Origin: Pseudomonadota bacterium
GTDB taxonomy: Bacteria; SAR324; XYD2-FULL-50-16; JAHJRI01
Length of the DNA: 42,125 bases
NCBI GenBank assembly: GCA_022360105.1
Contig: JAKSDL010000838.1
Span: 1-42,125, forward strand
Direction: 5' to 3'
Position numbers and translations under genes: made by a program. Below are positions 1-9,021 of the stretch, piece after piece. Positions within the stretch are counted from its first letter, which is position 1; the number at the start of each line of letters is the position of its first letter. The notes beneath the pieces were generated by a model. It did no database searches. It was not told the DNA's origin and was given only the letters and a program-made list of their open reading frames with translations.

Positions 1-825
1 ATATTTAGTGAGCTCTTCAGTTACATAATTCATATGGGTTTTTTCTTCATCAGCCATTTCCAGAAACAATGCCTTTGAATCCTCCTTATCCGCTTTGTTG
101 GCCAATCTCACATATAGATCGAAGGACTGGGCCTCGATGGCTAGACTCAGGCTGAAAATATCTTGGATATTTTTCATCTGTGATACGATGGCAAACGGTG
201 ATTTTTTGTTGAGATCACCACCTTCAATCACATCGCCATGGACATTCAGGGCAGATTCTACATCGAATGTTCCTCCTTGTGTTACTTCAAATCCTTTTTT
301 TAAGTTTTCTTTATGGAGGTCTTCATACCCGGCCAGTTGTTTGTAGACAGCCCGTTTCTTTTCATCGGTTTCGCTCTTTTCCAATTCCAGATAAAACTTC
401 TGCAAACCTTCTTCCATAGCGTAAGCCAGGGCAAAAGCATCCGGGAATTCCACGTCTTTTTTAATCAGGTTAAGATCGTAATCGTATTCTCCTTCAAGCT
501 TAAGACCCAACCAATCAACAATATTGCTACTGATATCGTAAACTTCTTTAAATCCTTGTTCCACAAGCCACTGGCTGGCAGCCCTGCTTCTTCCCCCGGA
601 GCGGCAATAGACGATGGTTGGTTTTTCCGGGTCCAGTTTTCCGGCTCCTTCCATTAATTCATTAAGAGGCACCAGGGTTGCTCCCGGTAGATGCTCTTCT
701 TCATATTCTTCATGCAAGCGGACATCCAGCAATTGATAAGAGCTTGTTTCGCGTGAATCCATATACGCTTTTGCCTGTTCTTCGGTCATTATTTCAGCAG
801 GTTTGATGATATTATCCCACTTCAT
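1..825 (-). CDS. Rhodanese domain fused to rubrerythrin-like ferritin domain (3' end outside window)
   Basis: I translated this minus-strand frame to the window edge: 275 residues without a stop, so the C-terminus is missing. The start is the ATG at 825, with AAGGAG six bases upstream. Residues about 10-110 are a rhodanese domain whose active-site loop is VYCRSGGRS, with the sulfur-accepting Cys at residue 74. Residues about 128-275 are a ferritin-like four-helix domain that keeps the usual di-iron ligand pattern: E138/E139, an ExxH at 168-171, E231 and an ExxH at 261-264. Rhodaneses move sulfane sulfur; the ferritin-like half would bind iron and may consume peroxide or oxygen. No signal peptide is seen, so the protein is probably cytoplasmic. 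It lies 51 bases downstream of the persulfide dioxygenase gene on the same strand, which supports a shared role in persulfide handling. The fold assignments are firm; the physiological role is inferred. Confidence 0.88.
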   Translation of the reverse strand, partial: MKWDNIIKPAEIMTEEQAKAYMDSRETSSYQLLDVRLHEEYEEEHLPGATLVPLNELMEGAGKLDPEKPTIVYCRSGGRSRAASQWLVEQGFKEVYDISSNIVDWLGLKLEGEYDYDLNLIKKDVEFPDAFALAYAMEEGLQKFYLELEKSETDEKKRAVYKQLAGYEDLHKENLKKGFEVTQGGTFDVESALNVHGDVIEGGDLNKKSPFAIVSQMKNIQDIFSLSLAIEAQSFDLYVRLANKADKEDSKALFLEMADEEKTHMNYVTEELTKY

Positions 826-876
826 GGCATTCTCCTTAGATTTAAGTTATGTGTCGAAACCTTTAACTATTGAAAC

Positions 877-1593
877 TCAAGTTGTCTGTCCACATTTTAG
901 GTTTGCTGGCACAGAAATGTCGAGTTTTTTTGGATTTGCCAGATTTAAGTTGTCCATTATTTCAATAAATTCCTTTAATGTCTTGCCGCCACCCACTCTC
1001 GGATTATGCTGCTTTTCTTCTCCGATGGTTGACACCCACATTCCCTTGTAATCATGTCCGGGATAAACCAGGGTATCCTCAGGCAGGGTAAACAGTTTTG
1101 AATTGATGCTCTCGTATAATGCTTCCGAGGAGCCCTGTTGGAAATCGGTTCGACCTGTCCCCCTGATGAACAGTGCATCACCGGTAAAAACCATGTTTTC
1201 CAGTACATAGCTGGTACAACCGTCGGTATGACCGGGAGTGGAAAGTGCTTTCACTGTGTAGTTGCCGAATTTCAATTCTTCACCATCTGCCAGCAATCCG
1301 TCTGCACAGGGTACTCCAGCCTTTTCACCATAATATATCTCAGCCCCTGTTTTTTCCCTTAAATCAGCAGCCCCGGTAATATGGTCTGCATGTACATGAG
1401 TCTCCAGAACATATTTGAGTGTAACATTCAGTTCTTTAAGGAGATTTAAATCTCGATCCACTTTCTCCTTAACCGGATCGATGAGGATCCCTTCGCCATT
1501 TTCTGAATCGTATAAAAGGTAAGTATGAGTCCAGGTTTCCTGGTCAAAAAGTTGCCTCATGTTCAATGTTTTGTTTTTCGAAGCGGTATTCAT
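877..1593 (-). CDS. Persulfide dioxygenase-like metallo-beta-lactamase-fold protein (ETHE1 type)
   Basis: The 238-residue product has the metallo-beta-lactamase motif THVHADH (H66, H68, D70, H71), then H122, D139 and H180, the iron-binding set of glyoxalase II/ETHE1 proteins. The segment GTGRTDFQQG at about 145-154 is typical of persulfide dioxygenases rather than glyoxalase II. The family oxidises glutathione persulfide to sulfite with O2 in the cytoplasm. A GTG at 1596 is also in frame, but AAAGGAG stands seven bases before the ATG at 1593, so I chose that. The rhodanese-ferritin gene follows after 51 bases, matching the well-known coupling of persulfide dioxygenase with rhodanese. An alternative is a generic MBL hydrolase, which I consider less likely. 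Confidence 0.88.
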   Translation of the reverse strand: MNTASKNKTLNMRQLFDQETWTHTYLLYDSENGEGILIDPVKEKVDRDLNLLKELNVTLKYVLETHVHADHITGAADLREKTGAEIYYGEKAGVPCADGLLADGEELKFGNYTVKALSTPGHTDGCTSYVLENMVFTGDALFIRGTGRTDFQQGSSEALYESINSKLFTLPEDTLVYPGHDYKGMWVSTIGEEKQHNPRVGGGKTLKEFIEIMDNLNLANPKKLDISVPANLKCGQTT

Positions 1594-1688
1594 CACATGT
1601 CTCCTTTAAAGCGGGGATTAAAAATTTAGTAAAACCAATTAATTAAATCTTCTAACTTTCTAATCTGCATTGGGCGTGCCATTAAATA

Positions 1689-1708
1689 AAACGTGACCTG
1701 CCACGTTT
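1689..1708. repeat. Inverted repeat upstream of the persulfide dioxygenase gene
   Basis: AAACGTG and CACGTTT form perfect 7-base arms with a 6-base spacer, 96 bases upstream of the start at 1593. A symmetric site in a divergent intergenic region suggests a repressor or activator site, but no regulator is identified. Confidence 0.35.
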
Positions 1709-1797
1709 GAAAAGCTATATAATATCAATAAACTAAAAAAGACAACCTTTTTAATACTGTTACCATTTGGGACTGAAACTTTGGCAAAAGTAGCGCA

Positions 1798-1814
1798 ACT
1801 TAAGTAACGTTACT
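1798..1814. repeat. Two overlapping palindromes in the divergent spacer
   Basis: ACTTAAGT (1798-1805) overlaps AGTAACGTTACT (1803-1814); both are perfect palindromes. A further 8-base palindrome, TGGTACCA, lies at 1830-1837. They sit between the persulfide dioxygenase and the XRE-cupin regulator and could be a site for that regulator. This is inference only. Confidence 0.3.
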
Positions 1815-1944
1815 ATTATGAGGTTCCAATGGTACCAGGTTGCTATTGTTGGAATGTAAACAAACGATTCCTCTTTTCTATAACCAGCTTGCGGACGATG
1901 TTTTCAATTGAAATAGAAAAACAGGTGACGGATTGCTTTTGATA

Positions 1945-2010
1945 CTGCAGACTCTAAGTGCAATTCGTTTATCAATGGGCCTTTTAAGAGGCCGGTTTGA
2001 CCGTCTGCAG
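1945..2010 (+). promoter_or_regulatory. Nested stem-loop in the leader of the XRE-cupin gene
   Basis: CTGCAGAC (1945-1952) pairs perfectly with GTCTGCAG (2003-2010). Inside lies a second hairpin, GGCCT (1978-1982) with AGGCC (1989-1993). The structure ends 52 bases before the ATG at 2063. It does not match a riboswitch class I know. It could be an RNA leader element or a DNA operator. Confidence 0.4.
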
Positions 2011-2062
2011 GGACAAGAGACTGAAAACGCACTGATTTGGGAATAAAGGGAAGGAGATCATT

Positions 2063-2701
2063 ATGATGGATGACCAAGGCATACCTCACATTAATGTAGA
2101 CTATTTTGAAGACCTGACTGGCAAAGTCTCGCCGGATGATGAAAGCAGCATCGAAGCTGTGGGAGAAAAGATCTCGAAACTGAGGAAGGAAAAGGGAATT
2201 TCACTGGAAGAGCTCTCTAAGATGACCGGTTTTGAGTTTGAGCTGTTGCAAAGTATTGAGAAAAACGAGATCAAACCTCAGCTGGGTACTATTATCAAAT
2301 TATCCAGGGCACTGGATAGTGCATTCAGCAGGCTGGTTTCGGATGTGGGGAGCAATCTGTATTCTATCACCAGAAAAGGAGAAGCCAAACCGATCTCCCG
2401 TTCAACTTCCAAAAAAAGCAAAAAGCAACTCTATGCCTATAAAAGCCTGGCTCCCGAGGTCAAAGGCAGAAACATGGAAGCCTTGGTTGTACAATTGGAA
2501 GAGAATCCGGATGTAGAACCTTCTGTTCATGAGGGTGAAGAGTTTATTTATGTTCTGGCAGGTAGTGTCGAACTGAAAATAGGTGATGAGAAATTTATGC
2601 TGGAGCCGGGAGATAGTGTATACTATCTTTCCACCACCCCCCATCTGATAGCAGGAAAAAACGGAAAGGCCACCATTCTGGCCGTTATTTACAGCAAATA
2701 A
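2063..2701 (+). CDS. XRE-family transcriptional regulator with C-terminal cupin sensor domain
   Basis: The 212-residue protein has an N-terminal helix-turn-helix at about residues 30-88 (LRKEKGISLEELSKMTGFEF, then a recognition helix and an IEKNEIKP turn) and a cupin barrel at about 145-210 (VHEGEEFIYVLAGSVELKIG, then LEPGDSVYYLSTTPH). A basic Ser/Lys-rich linker at about 110-125 joins them. AAGGAG lies six bases before the ATG. The family consists of one-component regulators in which the cupin senses a small ligand. The gene is divergent from the persulfide dioxygenase pair, with palindromes between, so it may control that pair or itself. The ligand is unknown. Confidence 0.88.
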   Translation: MMDDQGIPHINVDYFEDLTGKVSPDDESSIEAVGEKISKLRKEKGISLEELSKMTGFEFELLQSIEKNEIKPQLGTIIKLSRALDSAFSRLVSDVGSNLYSITRKGEAKPISRSTSKKSKKQLYAYKSLAPEVKGRNMEALVVQLEENPDVEPSVHEGEEFIYVLAGSVELKIGDEKFMLEPGDSVYYLSTTPHLIAGKNGKATILAVIYSK

Positions 2702-3201
2702 GACTATCGATTCTAGTGTGTAATAATCGAGTGTATCGCCTACTGCGAACCTCATCCCGGCCTTAAGCCGGGATAATCCTCCGTCAGAATATTCCAACTC
2801 GAAGGACACCACAGTTTTTGATCTTTCAAGAATATCCGTTCCTTCCTAAAGTACGAACCTCAAATTATTGGCATCACAAAATCGAAATTGGGGCGCAAGA
2901 ACCAACGATATTCTTTGGATAAATTTAACAGCAATGAAGTCAATAAAAGAGATACCGGGGGACTGGTTGAGCTATTGAGATAACAACAATAAATCAAGTT
3001 TTTAAAAATTGTTTGCAATTTTTCGGATTTCTTCTAAACTTAAGCTAGACCTGAGCTTTAACGTTTTAGTGTATCAGGTGATCTGAACAATAACGGAGTA
3101 AAAGCCCGCACTAACGGACCAAGCGAGGCTAAACCAAACTCTAAAATGCGTGTAAATACTACATTAAGGTTTTCCAATCCTTTTGAAAACTGTCCGGACC
3201 A
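2702..3201. other. Intergenic region with a perfect hairpin
   Basis: There is no convincing gene in these 500 bases. A perfect hairpin, ATCCCGGC (2754-2761), loop CTTAA, GCCGGGAT (2767-2774), lies 53 bases after the XRE-cupin stop. It lacks a T tract, so it may be a REP-like element or a weak terminator. An unstarted open stretch ends at 3205, overlapping the next start (see rejected items). Confidence 0.5.
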
Positions 3202-6200
3202 ATGATTTTTCCAGCTGAATACGATATCCAATCCACCGTTCATGCCAGCAAGCAATCGTTGATCTTGAGAGCCACAGGCAAAACAAATCAACGACCCGTT
3301 ATCATCAAGACATTTAATTCCGAATACCCAACTTTCGAGGAAATCGCGAAACTGAGACATGAATTCTCCATGCTTAGTTTGATCGACCATCCGGCGGTAA
3401 TCAAACCGATCGAAATGCGTAACGACAGGATGGTACTTGTCCTGGAAGATATAGGCGGAACATCCCTGCATAATATCATTCAGCAGGATACAATGCCCCT
3501 GGATCGTTTTTTCCCAATTGCGATTCAGCTGGCAGACGGGTTGGCGATCATCCATCAGAAACGAATCATTCATAAGGACTGCAATCCTTCCAATATTATC
3601 ATAAACGAAAAGACCGATGAAGTCCGGTATATCGATTTCGGTATGTCAACCCTGCTGACTGAAGACACACTTTCGGTGCAACCGGACATGATGTTTGAAG
3701 GAACCTGGGATTACATCTCACCGGAACAGACAGGAAGGATCAGCCGGTCGATCGATTTTCGCTCTGATCTCTACTCATTGGGAATCTGTTTTTATGAAAT
3801 GCTGACAGGTAAACTGCCATTTCAGACGGATGACCATCTGGAGAAAATACACTCGCACATAGCCAGGGATATTGAATCATTGCCTCATGTTTCGGCGAAA
3901 GGTAATGAGATGCTGTTGGCGATCATTCGCAAACTCACAGCCAAGACTCCGGAGGCCCGTTATCACTCAGCGAAAGGTCTGAAACACGACCTGGAAAGAT
4001 GTTGGCAGGAATGGCAGAAAACAGGACGCATTACCCTATTCACACTTGGCGAAAACGATGTTTCTTTCCATTTCCTCATTCCCGATAAGAATTACGGCCG
4101 AGAGACTGAATTGGCGGTATTAAAGGACACTTTTCAAAAAGTGAAATCGGGAAACAGGGAAATTGTATTTGTAACAGCTCCTCCCGGATATGGAAAAACT
4201 GCCATAATCCGGGAAGTTAAATCCGATATAATCAGGGAAAAAGGGCTCTATATTGCCGGAAAAGCAGATCGCTACAAAGATGCCATTCCTTATGCTCCTT
4301 TATCGGAAGCTATTCGGGACCTGGTCCAACAATCGTTGACATTGGATAAAAAACGTCTGGCCAGCATGAAAATGAAGTTGGGAAAAGCCTTGGGCGCCAA
4401 TGGCCAGGTCATTCTGGAAATTGCACCGGAACTGGAAGCAATTATAGGTAAGCAACCTCCGATTCTGGATCTGGGACCTCGCGAATCTCAAAATCGATTT
4501 AATATAGTTTTTCAGAAGTTTATTGATGTCTTCACGTCCGAAAATCATCCGTTGACCCTTTTTCTGGATGATCTGCAATGGTGCGATAAACCGACACTTT
4601 CGTTCCTGAAGACTTTATTAACCTCATACAAAAACAGGTGCCTTCTGGTTATTTGTGCTTACCGCAACTCTGAGATGGATGACAATCATCCCTTGCTGGC
4701 TGCAATTTCAGAGATTGAAACCGGAAATACCATCACTAAAATTGAGTTAAATCCCTGGGAGGTAGCGAATCTTCAGGAGCTGGTTTCAGACACCTTGCAA
4801 CAAAATGGGGACGAAACCGATATCCTGGCTAAAGCGATTTTTGAAAAAACTGCAGGCAACCCGCTTCATTCCATCGAATTTTTTAAAACACTTTATACCA
4901 AGAAGCATATCCAATTTAATTACTCTCAAAATAAGTGGGAATGGGACTTAAAGAAGGTGACGGAATCGGAGGTCAGTGCAGACAATATCGATTTCATCAC
5001 CAATCGAATTTTAAATCTGGATGTGGAAAGCCGACGTTTATTGATGCATGCAGCCTGCATCGGACCTCTTTTTGAACTTTCTGTTCTCTCAATGGTAAGT
5101 GGCTTAACCCTTAAAGAGACCTTATCTCATTTAAGACCGGCTATCAGGGAAGGTATTATCACAGCAGGAGGCAGATCTTACCATTCTGTTATCGTTGAAG
5201 AAGAAATTGACTCCAAGCACAAACATCACGTCTTTTATCAATTCACTCATGATAGAATCCAGCAGGTGTACTATCAGATGATTCCCGAGGAAGACAGGGA
5301 AGCCTTGCATTTGAAAATTGGCAGGTATCATCTCCGATTTGAGAACGATCTCAGAAATTCCGGAAAGCTTTTCTTTGTCTTGAACCAGCTGAATCAGGCT
5401 GTAAATCTGATTTCCGATCCCAAGGAACGCATGGATCTCGCGGTTTTAAATTTGATTGCGGGAAAAAAGGCAAAAGCATCCAATGCCTTTCAATCTGCCT
5501 TGTTTTATTTGGAAAACGGAGTCAATTTATTAAATGATTCTCACTGGGAAACTGATTTTGAGTTGATTCGGGACCTTTGTCTGGAGAAGGCCGAGACCGA
5601 ATACCAGGTTGGTGGATTTGGCCAGGCGATGATCAATTTTGACATGTTGATCAAGAAAACCGAATCGATCCTTGACCAGGTGGCCATACGCAGAAGGAAA
5701 ATCGTCCTCTACACAAATTATGGTGAATACGAATCTGCAGTAAAGGAAGGAGTTTTATGTCTGCAATTGTTGGGAATGGACTTTCCCCAGGACGAGAATG
5801 AACTCCTTACCGCCATTCAAAACGAATTGAAGCAGTTCAAAGTTTTATTGCAAAACAGAAAGATTCCTGAACTACAGGACTTACCATCCCTCACTGATGA
5901 ACGCATTATCAGTATCATGAGCATTCTGATCAATCTGGATGCACCGGCATATTTTTACAACCCCAGGATTTTGGCGCTGGTTCTGATTCGAATTGTGAAT
6001 CTTTCTCTTAAACATGGTAACTGCGACGTTTCAGCATTGGGATACGCTTCTTTTTCCGGAATCATTGGCGGACAGCTGGGTGATTTCGAATCAGCCTTTG
6101 AATTCGGGCAGTTGGGCGCGAAGCTGAATAATCAATATGAAAATATTAAGCTTTTTACTAAAGTCAGCATGTCGCGGGGAGCTTTTGCCAATCACTGGGG

Positions 6201-8532
6201 GCAACATTTGGATAGTTCCATCGCTATTATGAAAAACGGCTACAAGGTTGGGGTGGAACATGGTGATTTGGTCAATGCTTCTTTTTGCCTGGGAGGAATG
6301 ATTCGTCATCTGCAGGCTGTTGGTCAAAACCTGGAAGAATATAAAAAACAGGCCATTGAGTGTCTTCAATTTGTCGAGAGAGCTAAATTTTTTGACCAAT
6401 TTTTCTATTACGAAATTGCACAACGCTATGCCATGAGTTTGCAAGGCTTAACACTTGGCATTGGTGATTTTAGTGATGACTCATTCGATGAAGGTAAATA
6501 CCGCGGAACTTTGGAGCGAAGTACCAACAAAGCTGCACAACACTGGTATTATGTGTTAAAATCCCTGCTTTTTTATCTGGCCGGGAACACGAATCAGGCT
6601 TATGTGTTTGTGGATAAAGCCGAATCACTGAAAGCCGCTTCGATGGGCCAGATTCAACTGGCAGAACACTATTGGGTAAAAGCTCTTGTCCTTGCTGCCA
6701 AATACTCCGGTGAAGATAAAGAAAGGCAAGCCGAATTGCTTGCGTCATTGCAGGAAGTAAAGGCTAAATTGAATCATTGGGCGGCCCTTTGTCCTGAAAA
6801 TTATTTGCATAAAAGCCAACTGGTCGATGCCAAACTGGCAGAAATCAGCGGACAGATCCTTGAAGCGGGAAATCTCTATGATGATGCGATTGAATCTGCA
6901 GCTGAGCACCGTTTTATTCATTGCGAAGCGATAATAAACGAAGAAACTGCAAAATTTTACCTGAACCGGGGCAACGAGAAAATTGCGCGGGTCTATTTTC
7001 TTGAGGCTCGAAACGGCTATTTAAACTGGGGGGCTATAGCAAAAGTTCAAGACCTTGATACAAGGTTTGAGGACCTGCTTGCCAAGGCGAGGAAATACTA
7101 TATTCAGGTTCCCGGCAGTAACAGTGGCAAACCGGTCTTCAGCATGAGTCAATCCGAATCACGTGCCATAGATCTTGATTCGATAATCAAGGCATCGACT
7201 ATTCTTTCCAGTGAATTGGTTCTGGATAAGCTGCTGAAAAAATTAATGAAAATTGTACTGGAAAATGCCGGAGCCCAGCACGGGTTTTTAATATTGAAGC
7301 AAAAGGAAAAAATGGTCATTGAAGCCACCGGCTCAATTGATGATCATCATGTGGATATCGATCTGAAAGAGGAGATTGATCTTGCTGCCTTGGACTCTGA
7401 ACAATCAAAATTACCTTTATCGGTTATAAATTACGTGATTCATACCAGGAAACCTGTTGTACTAACCCTGCCTGAAGGTTATGACAATTTTTCCAACGAT
7501 GTCTATCTGGACAAGAAAAGGCCGAAATCAGCCGTATGTGTGCCATTGCTCCATCAAGACAACCTGGTGGGTCTCTGGTATCTGGAGAATAATCTGGTCA
7601 CTGGTGCTTTTTCCGAAGACAGGTTAAAAACTATTCATCTGCTTTCGACGGAAATGGCAATTTCCATCGAGAATGCCAAGCTGTACCAAGACCTTTCAGA
7701 AACGGCTCAGAAGCTGGAAGAGACCAACGCTACGCTTGAACATAAAGTCAAAGAGAGAACTGAGGAGCTTTACGCCAAAAATAAAGTATTGAACAAAGCT
7801 CTTAAGGAAATGGAAAAAGCTAAAGATGTAGCGGAAACTGCAAACAAAGCCAAATCCCAATTTCTTGCCAATATCAGTCATGAGTTAAGAACACCGATGC
7901 ACGGAATTCTTGGATTTGCCAAGCTAGGGCAATCAAAAGCACGAAGGGTTGATATCAATAAGGTTGTTTCCTATTTTGATTCCATACTCAGCAGCGGAGA
8001 AAGGCTCCTGGCACTTTTGAATGATTTACTCGATCTTTCCAAACTTGAATCGGGTCGAATGGAGTACGAGTTTACCAGGCATTCATTTTCTGATATCTTG
8101 AATGCAGCTGTGAAGGAACTAACGCCGGTTATCGAAGAAAAAAAAATAACACTGTCCATTCCAAAACCAGACTTCGACGATTCCATTGACCTCGATTTTG
8201 ACAAAATTCTACAAGTCCTGGTGAACCTGGTCTCGAATGCTGTCAAGTTTTCCGAAACGGGAGGCAGAATTCAATTCTCAATTATCGATAACTTCAACCA
8301 AATACTGTTTTTTGTTAAAGACGAAGGAGTGGGTGTTCCCCAACAGGAATTATCTGAGATATTTAGTCATTTCTTTCAAAGCACTTATACCAGTGATGGA
8401 GCGGGAGGTACTGGTTTAGGTCTAGCCATTTCAAAACGGATCATTATTGACCATTACGGTCAAATCTGGGCGGAGAACAATGAGGATAAAGGAATTACAG
8501 TAAAACTCCAGATTCCCAAAATAAGAACCTGA
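3202..8532 (+). CDS. Trifunctional Ser/Thr kinase / AAA-ATPase / GAF / sensor histidine kinase
   Basis: A 1776-residue cytoplasmic signalling protein. In order: a Ser/Thr protein-kinase domain (about 8-270) with K36, E54, catalytic HKD at 124-126, N131 and DFG at 145-147; an AAA/STAND-type ATPase (about 298-560) with P-loop APPGYGKT at 326-333 and a Walker B FLDDLQW; a long helical repeat region (about 700-1310); a GAF domain (about 1330-1490); a coiled coil; and a HisKA/HATPase_c core with phosphoacceptor H1560 in FLANISHELRTP, N-box N1679 and GGTGLGL at 1735-1741. There is no receiver domain, so a separate response regulator must exist. The Gly-rich loop of the kinase domain is not canonical, as is common in this family. 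The ATG at 3202 lacks a clear Shine-Dalgarno sequence; an in-frame stop at 3184 limits any extension. The input signal is unknown. Confidence 0.93.
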   Translation: MIFPAEYDIQSTVHASKQSLILRATGKTNQRPVIIKTFNSEYPTFEEIAKLRHEFSMLSLIDHPAVIKPIEMRNDRMVLVLEDIGGTSLHNIIQQDTMPLDRFFPIAIQLADGLAIIHQKRIIHKDCNPSNIIINEKTDEVRYIDFGMSTLLTEDTLSVQPDMMFEGTWDYISPEQTGRISRSIDFRSDLYSLGICFYEMLTGKLPFQTDDHLEKIHSHIARDIESLPHVSAKGNEMLLAIIRKLTAKTPEARYHSAKGLKHDLERCWQEWQKTGRITLFTLGENDVSFHFLIPDKNYGRETELAVLKDTFQKVKSGNREIVFVTAPPGYGKTAIIREVKSDIIREKGLYIAGKADRYKDAIPYAPLSEAIRDLVQQSLTLDKKRLASMKMKLGKALGANGQVILEIAPELEAIIGKQPPILDLGPRESQNRFNIVFQKFIDVFTSENHPLTLFLDDLQWCDKPTLSFLKTLLTSYKNRCLLVICAYRNSEMDDNHPLLAAISEIETGNTITKIELNPWEVANLQELVSDTLQQNGDETDILAKAIFEKTAGNPLHSIEFFKTLYTKKHIQFNYSQNKWEWDLKKVTESEVSADNIDFITNRILNLDVESRRLLMHAACIGPLFELSVLSMVSGLTLKETLSHLRPAIREGIITAGGRSYHSVIVEEEIDSKHKHHVFYQFTHDRIQQVYYQMIPEEDREALHLKIGRYHLRFENDLRNSGKLFFVLNQLNQAVNLISDPKERMDLAVLNLIAGKKAKASNAFQSALFYLENGVNLLNDSHWETDFELIRDLCLEKAETEYQVGGFGQAMINFDMLIKKTESILDQVAIRRRKIVLYTNYGEYESAVKEGVLCLQLLGMDFPQDENELLTAIQNELKQFKVLLQNRKIPELQDLPSLTDERIISIMSILINLDAPAYFYNPRILALVLIRIVNLSLKHGNCDVSALGYASFSGIIGGQLGDFESAFEFGQLGAKLNNQYENIKLFTKVSMSRGAFANHWGQHLDSSIAIMKNGYKVGVEHGDLVNASFCLGGMIRHLQAVGQNLEEYKKQAIECLQFVERAKFFDQFFYYEIAQRYAMSLQGLTLGIGDFSDDSFDEGKYRGTLERSTNKAAQHWYYVLKSLLFYLAGNTNQAYVFVDKAESLKAASMGQIQLAEHYWVKALVLAAKYSGEDKERQAELLASLQEVKAKLNHWAALCPENYLHKSQLVDAKLAEISGQILEAGNLYDDAIESAAEHRFIHCEAIINEETAKFYLNRGNEKIARVYFLEARNGYLNWGAIAKVQDLDTRFEDLLAKARKYYIQVPGSNSGKPVFSMSQSESRAIDLDSIIKASTILSSELVLDKLLKKLMKIVLENAGAQHGFLILKQKEKMVIEATGSIDDHHVDIDLKEEIDLAALDSEQSKLPLSVINYVIHTRKPVVLTLPEGYDNFSNDVYLDKKRPKSAVCVPLLHQDNLVGLWYLENNLVTGAFSEDRLKTIHLLSTEMAISIENAKLYQDLSETAQKLEETNATLEHKVKERTEELYAKNKVLNKALKEMEKAKDVAETANKAKSQFLANISHELRTPMHGILGFAKLGQSKARRVDINKVVSYFDSILSSGERLLALLNDLLDLSKLESGRMEYEFTRHSFSDILNAAVKELTPVIEEKKITLSIPKPDFDDSIDLDFDKILQVLVNLVSNAVKFSETGGRIQFSIIDNFNQILFFVKDEGVGVPQQELSEIFSHFFQSTYTSDGAGGTGLGLAISKRIIIDHYGQIWAENNEDKGITVKLQIPKIRT

Positions 8533-8603
8533 GGTGTTAATCAAGCGATTCAGTGTATTGCTGATTTCAATGATCGTCCAATAATGAATTCCGGAAAAAC
8601 TCC

Positions 8604-8942
8604 ATGTATGTAGAATTGAGAGAATTTGTCATTTGTAAGAATGACCTGGAGGCCCAAATTATCAAAGGTCTTTTGCAGGAAAACCAGGTTGAAGCATATA
8701 TTCAAAAAGATGATTGCGGAGGCATGGAACCACAATTACAAATTACTGAGGGTATCAAGGTGTTGGTTCCGTCAGATCAATATCAAGCGGCCAAAACATT
8801 GATCGAAGCTTACCAAACCTCATCAGATACAAGTAACAGTAGTGGGAAAACTTGGGAGTGTGTCAGTTGTGGGGAGCAATTGGAAATTCAATTTTCCGAT
8901 TGTTGGAAGTGTGGGACACCAAGAGGATCGATTTCTACCTGA
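8604..8942 (+). CDS. DUF2007-type protein with C-terminal zinc ribbon
   Basis: This 112-residue protein has an N-terminal alpha/beta domain of the DUF2007 (putative signal-transducing) type, with the features ICKNDLEAQIIKGLLQENQV and GIKVLVPSDQYQAAKTLI. A short Ser-rich linker leads to a four-Cys zinc knuckle, CVSCG followed by CWKCG, at about 94-107. It starts 71 bases after the large kinase gene on the same strand, so the two may be cotranscribed. The molecular function is unknown. A second role as a small metal-binding adaptor is possible but not shown. Confidence 0.75.
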   Translation: MYVELREFVICKNDLEAQIIKGLLQENQVEAYIQKDDCGGMEPQLQITEGIKVLVPSDQYQAAKTLIEAYQTSSDTSNSSGKTWECVSCGEQLEIQFSDCWKCGTPRGSIST

Positions 8943-8962
8943 TCTTAAGGATGAACTTTTCC

Positions 8963-8999
8963 CGGTCGAAACAGGCAGTGAACTTGTAAGTAACGACCG
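8963..8999. repeat. Inverted repeat between convergent genes
   Basis: CGGTCG (8963-8968) and CGACCG (8994-8999) are perfect 6-base arms around 25 bases. They lie between the convergent DUF2007 and NifX-like genes and could be part of a transcription end, but there is no T tract. Confidence 0.25.
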
Positions 9000-9021
9000 A
9001 GAATAGATACTGCTGAATTAT

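Noticed and set aside
3146..3205. Short frame whose TGA overlaps the ATG of the large kinase (ATGA)
   Set aside because: It has no ribosome site and only 19 codons; the protein-like stretch upstream lacks a start codon. The overlap may be chance.
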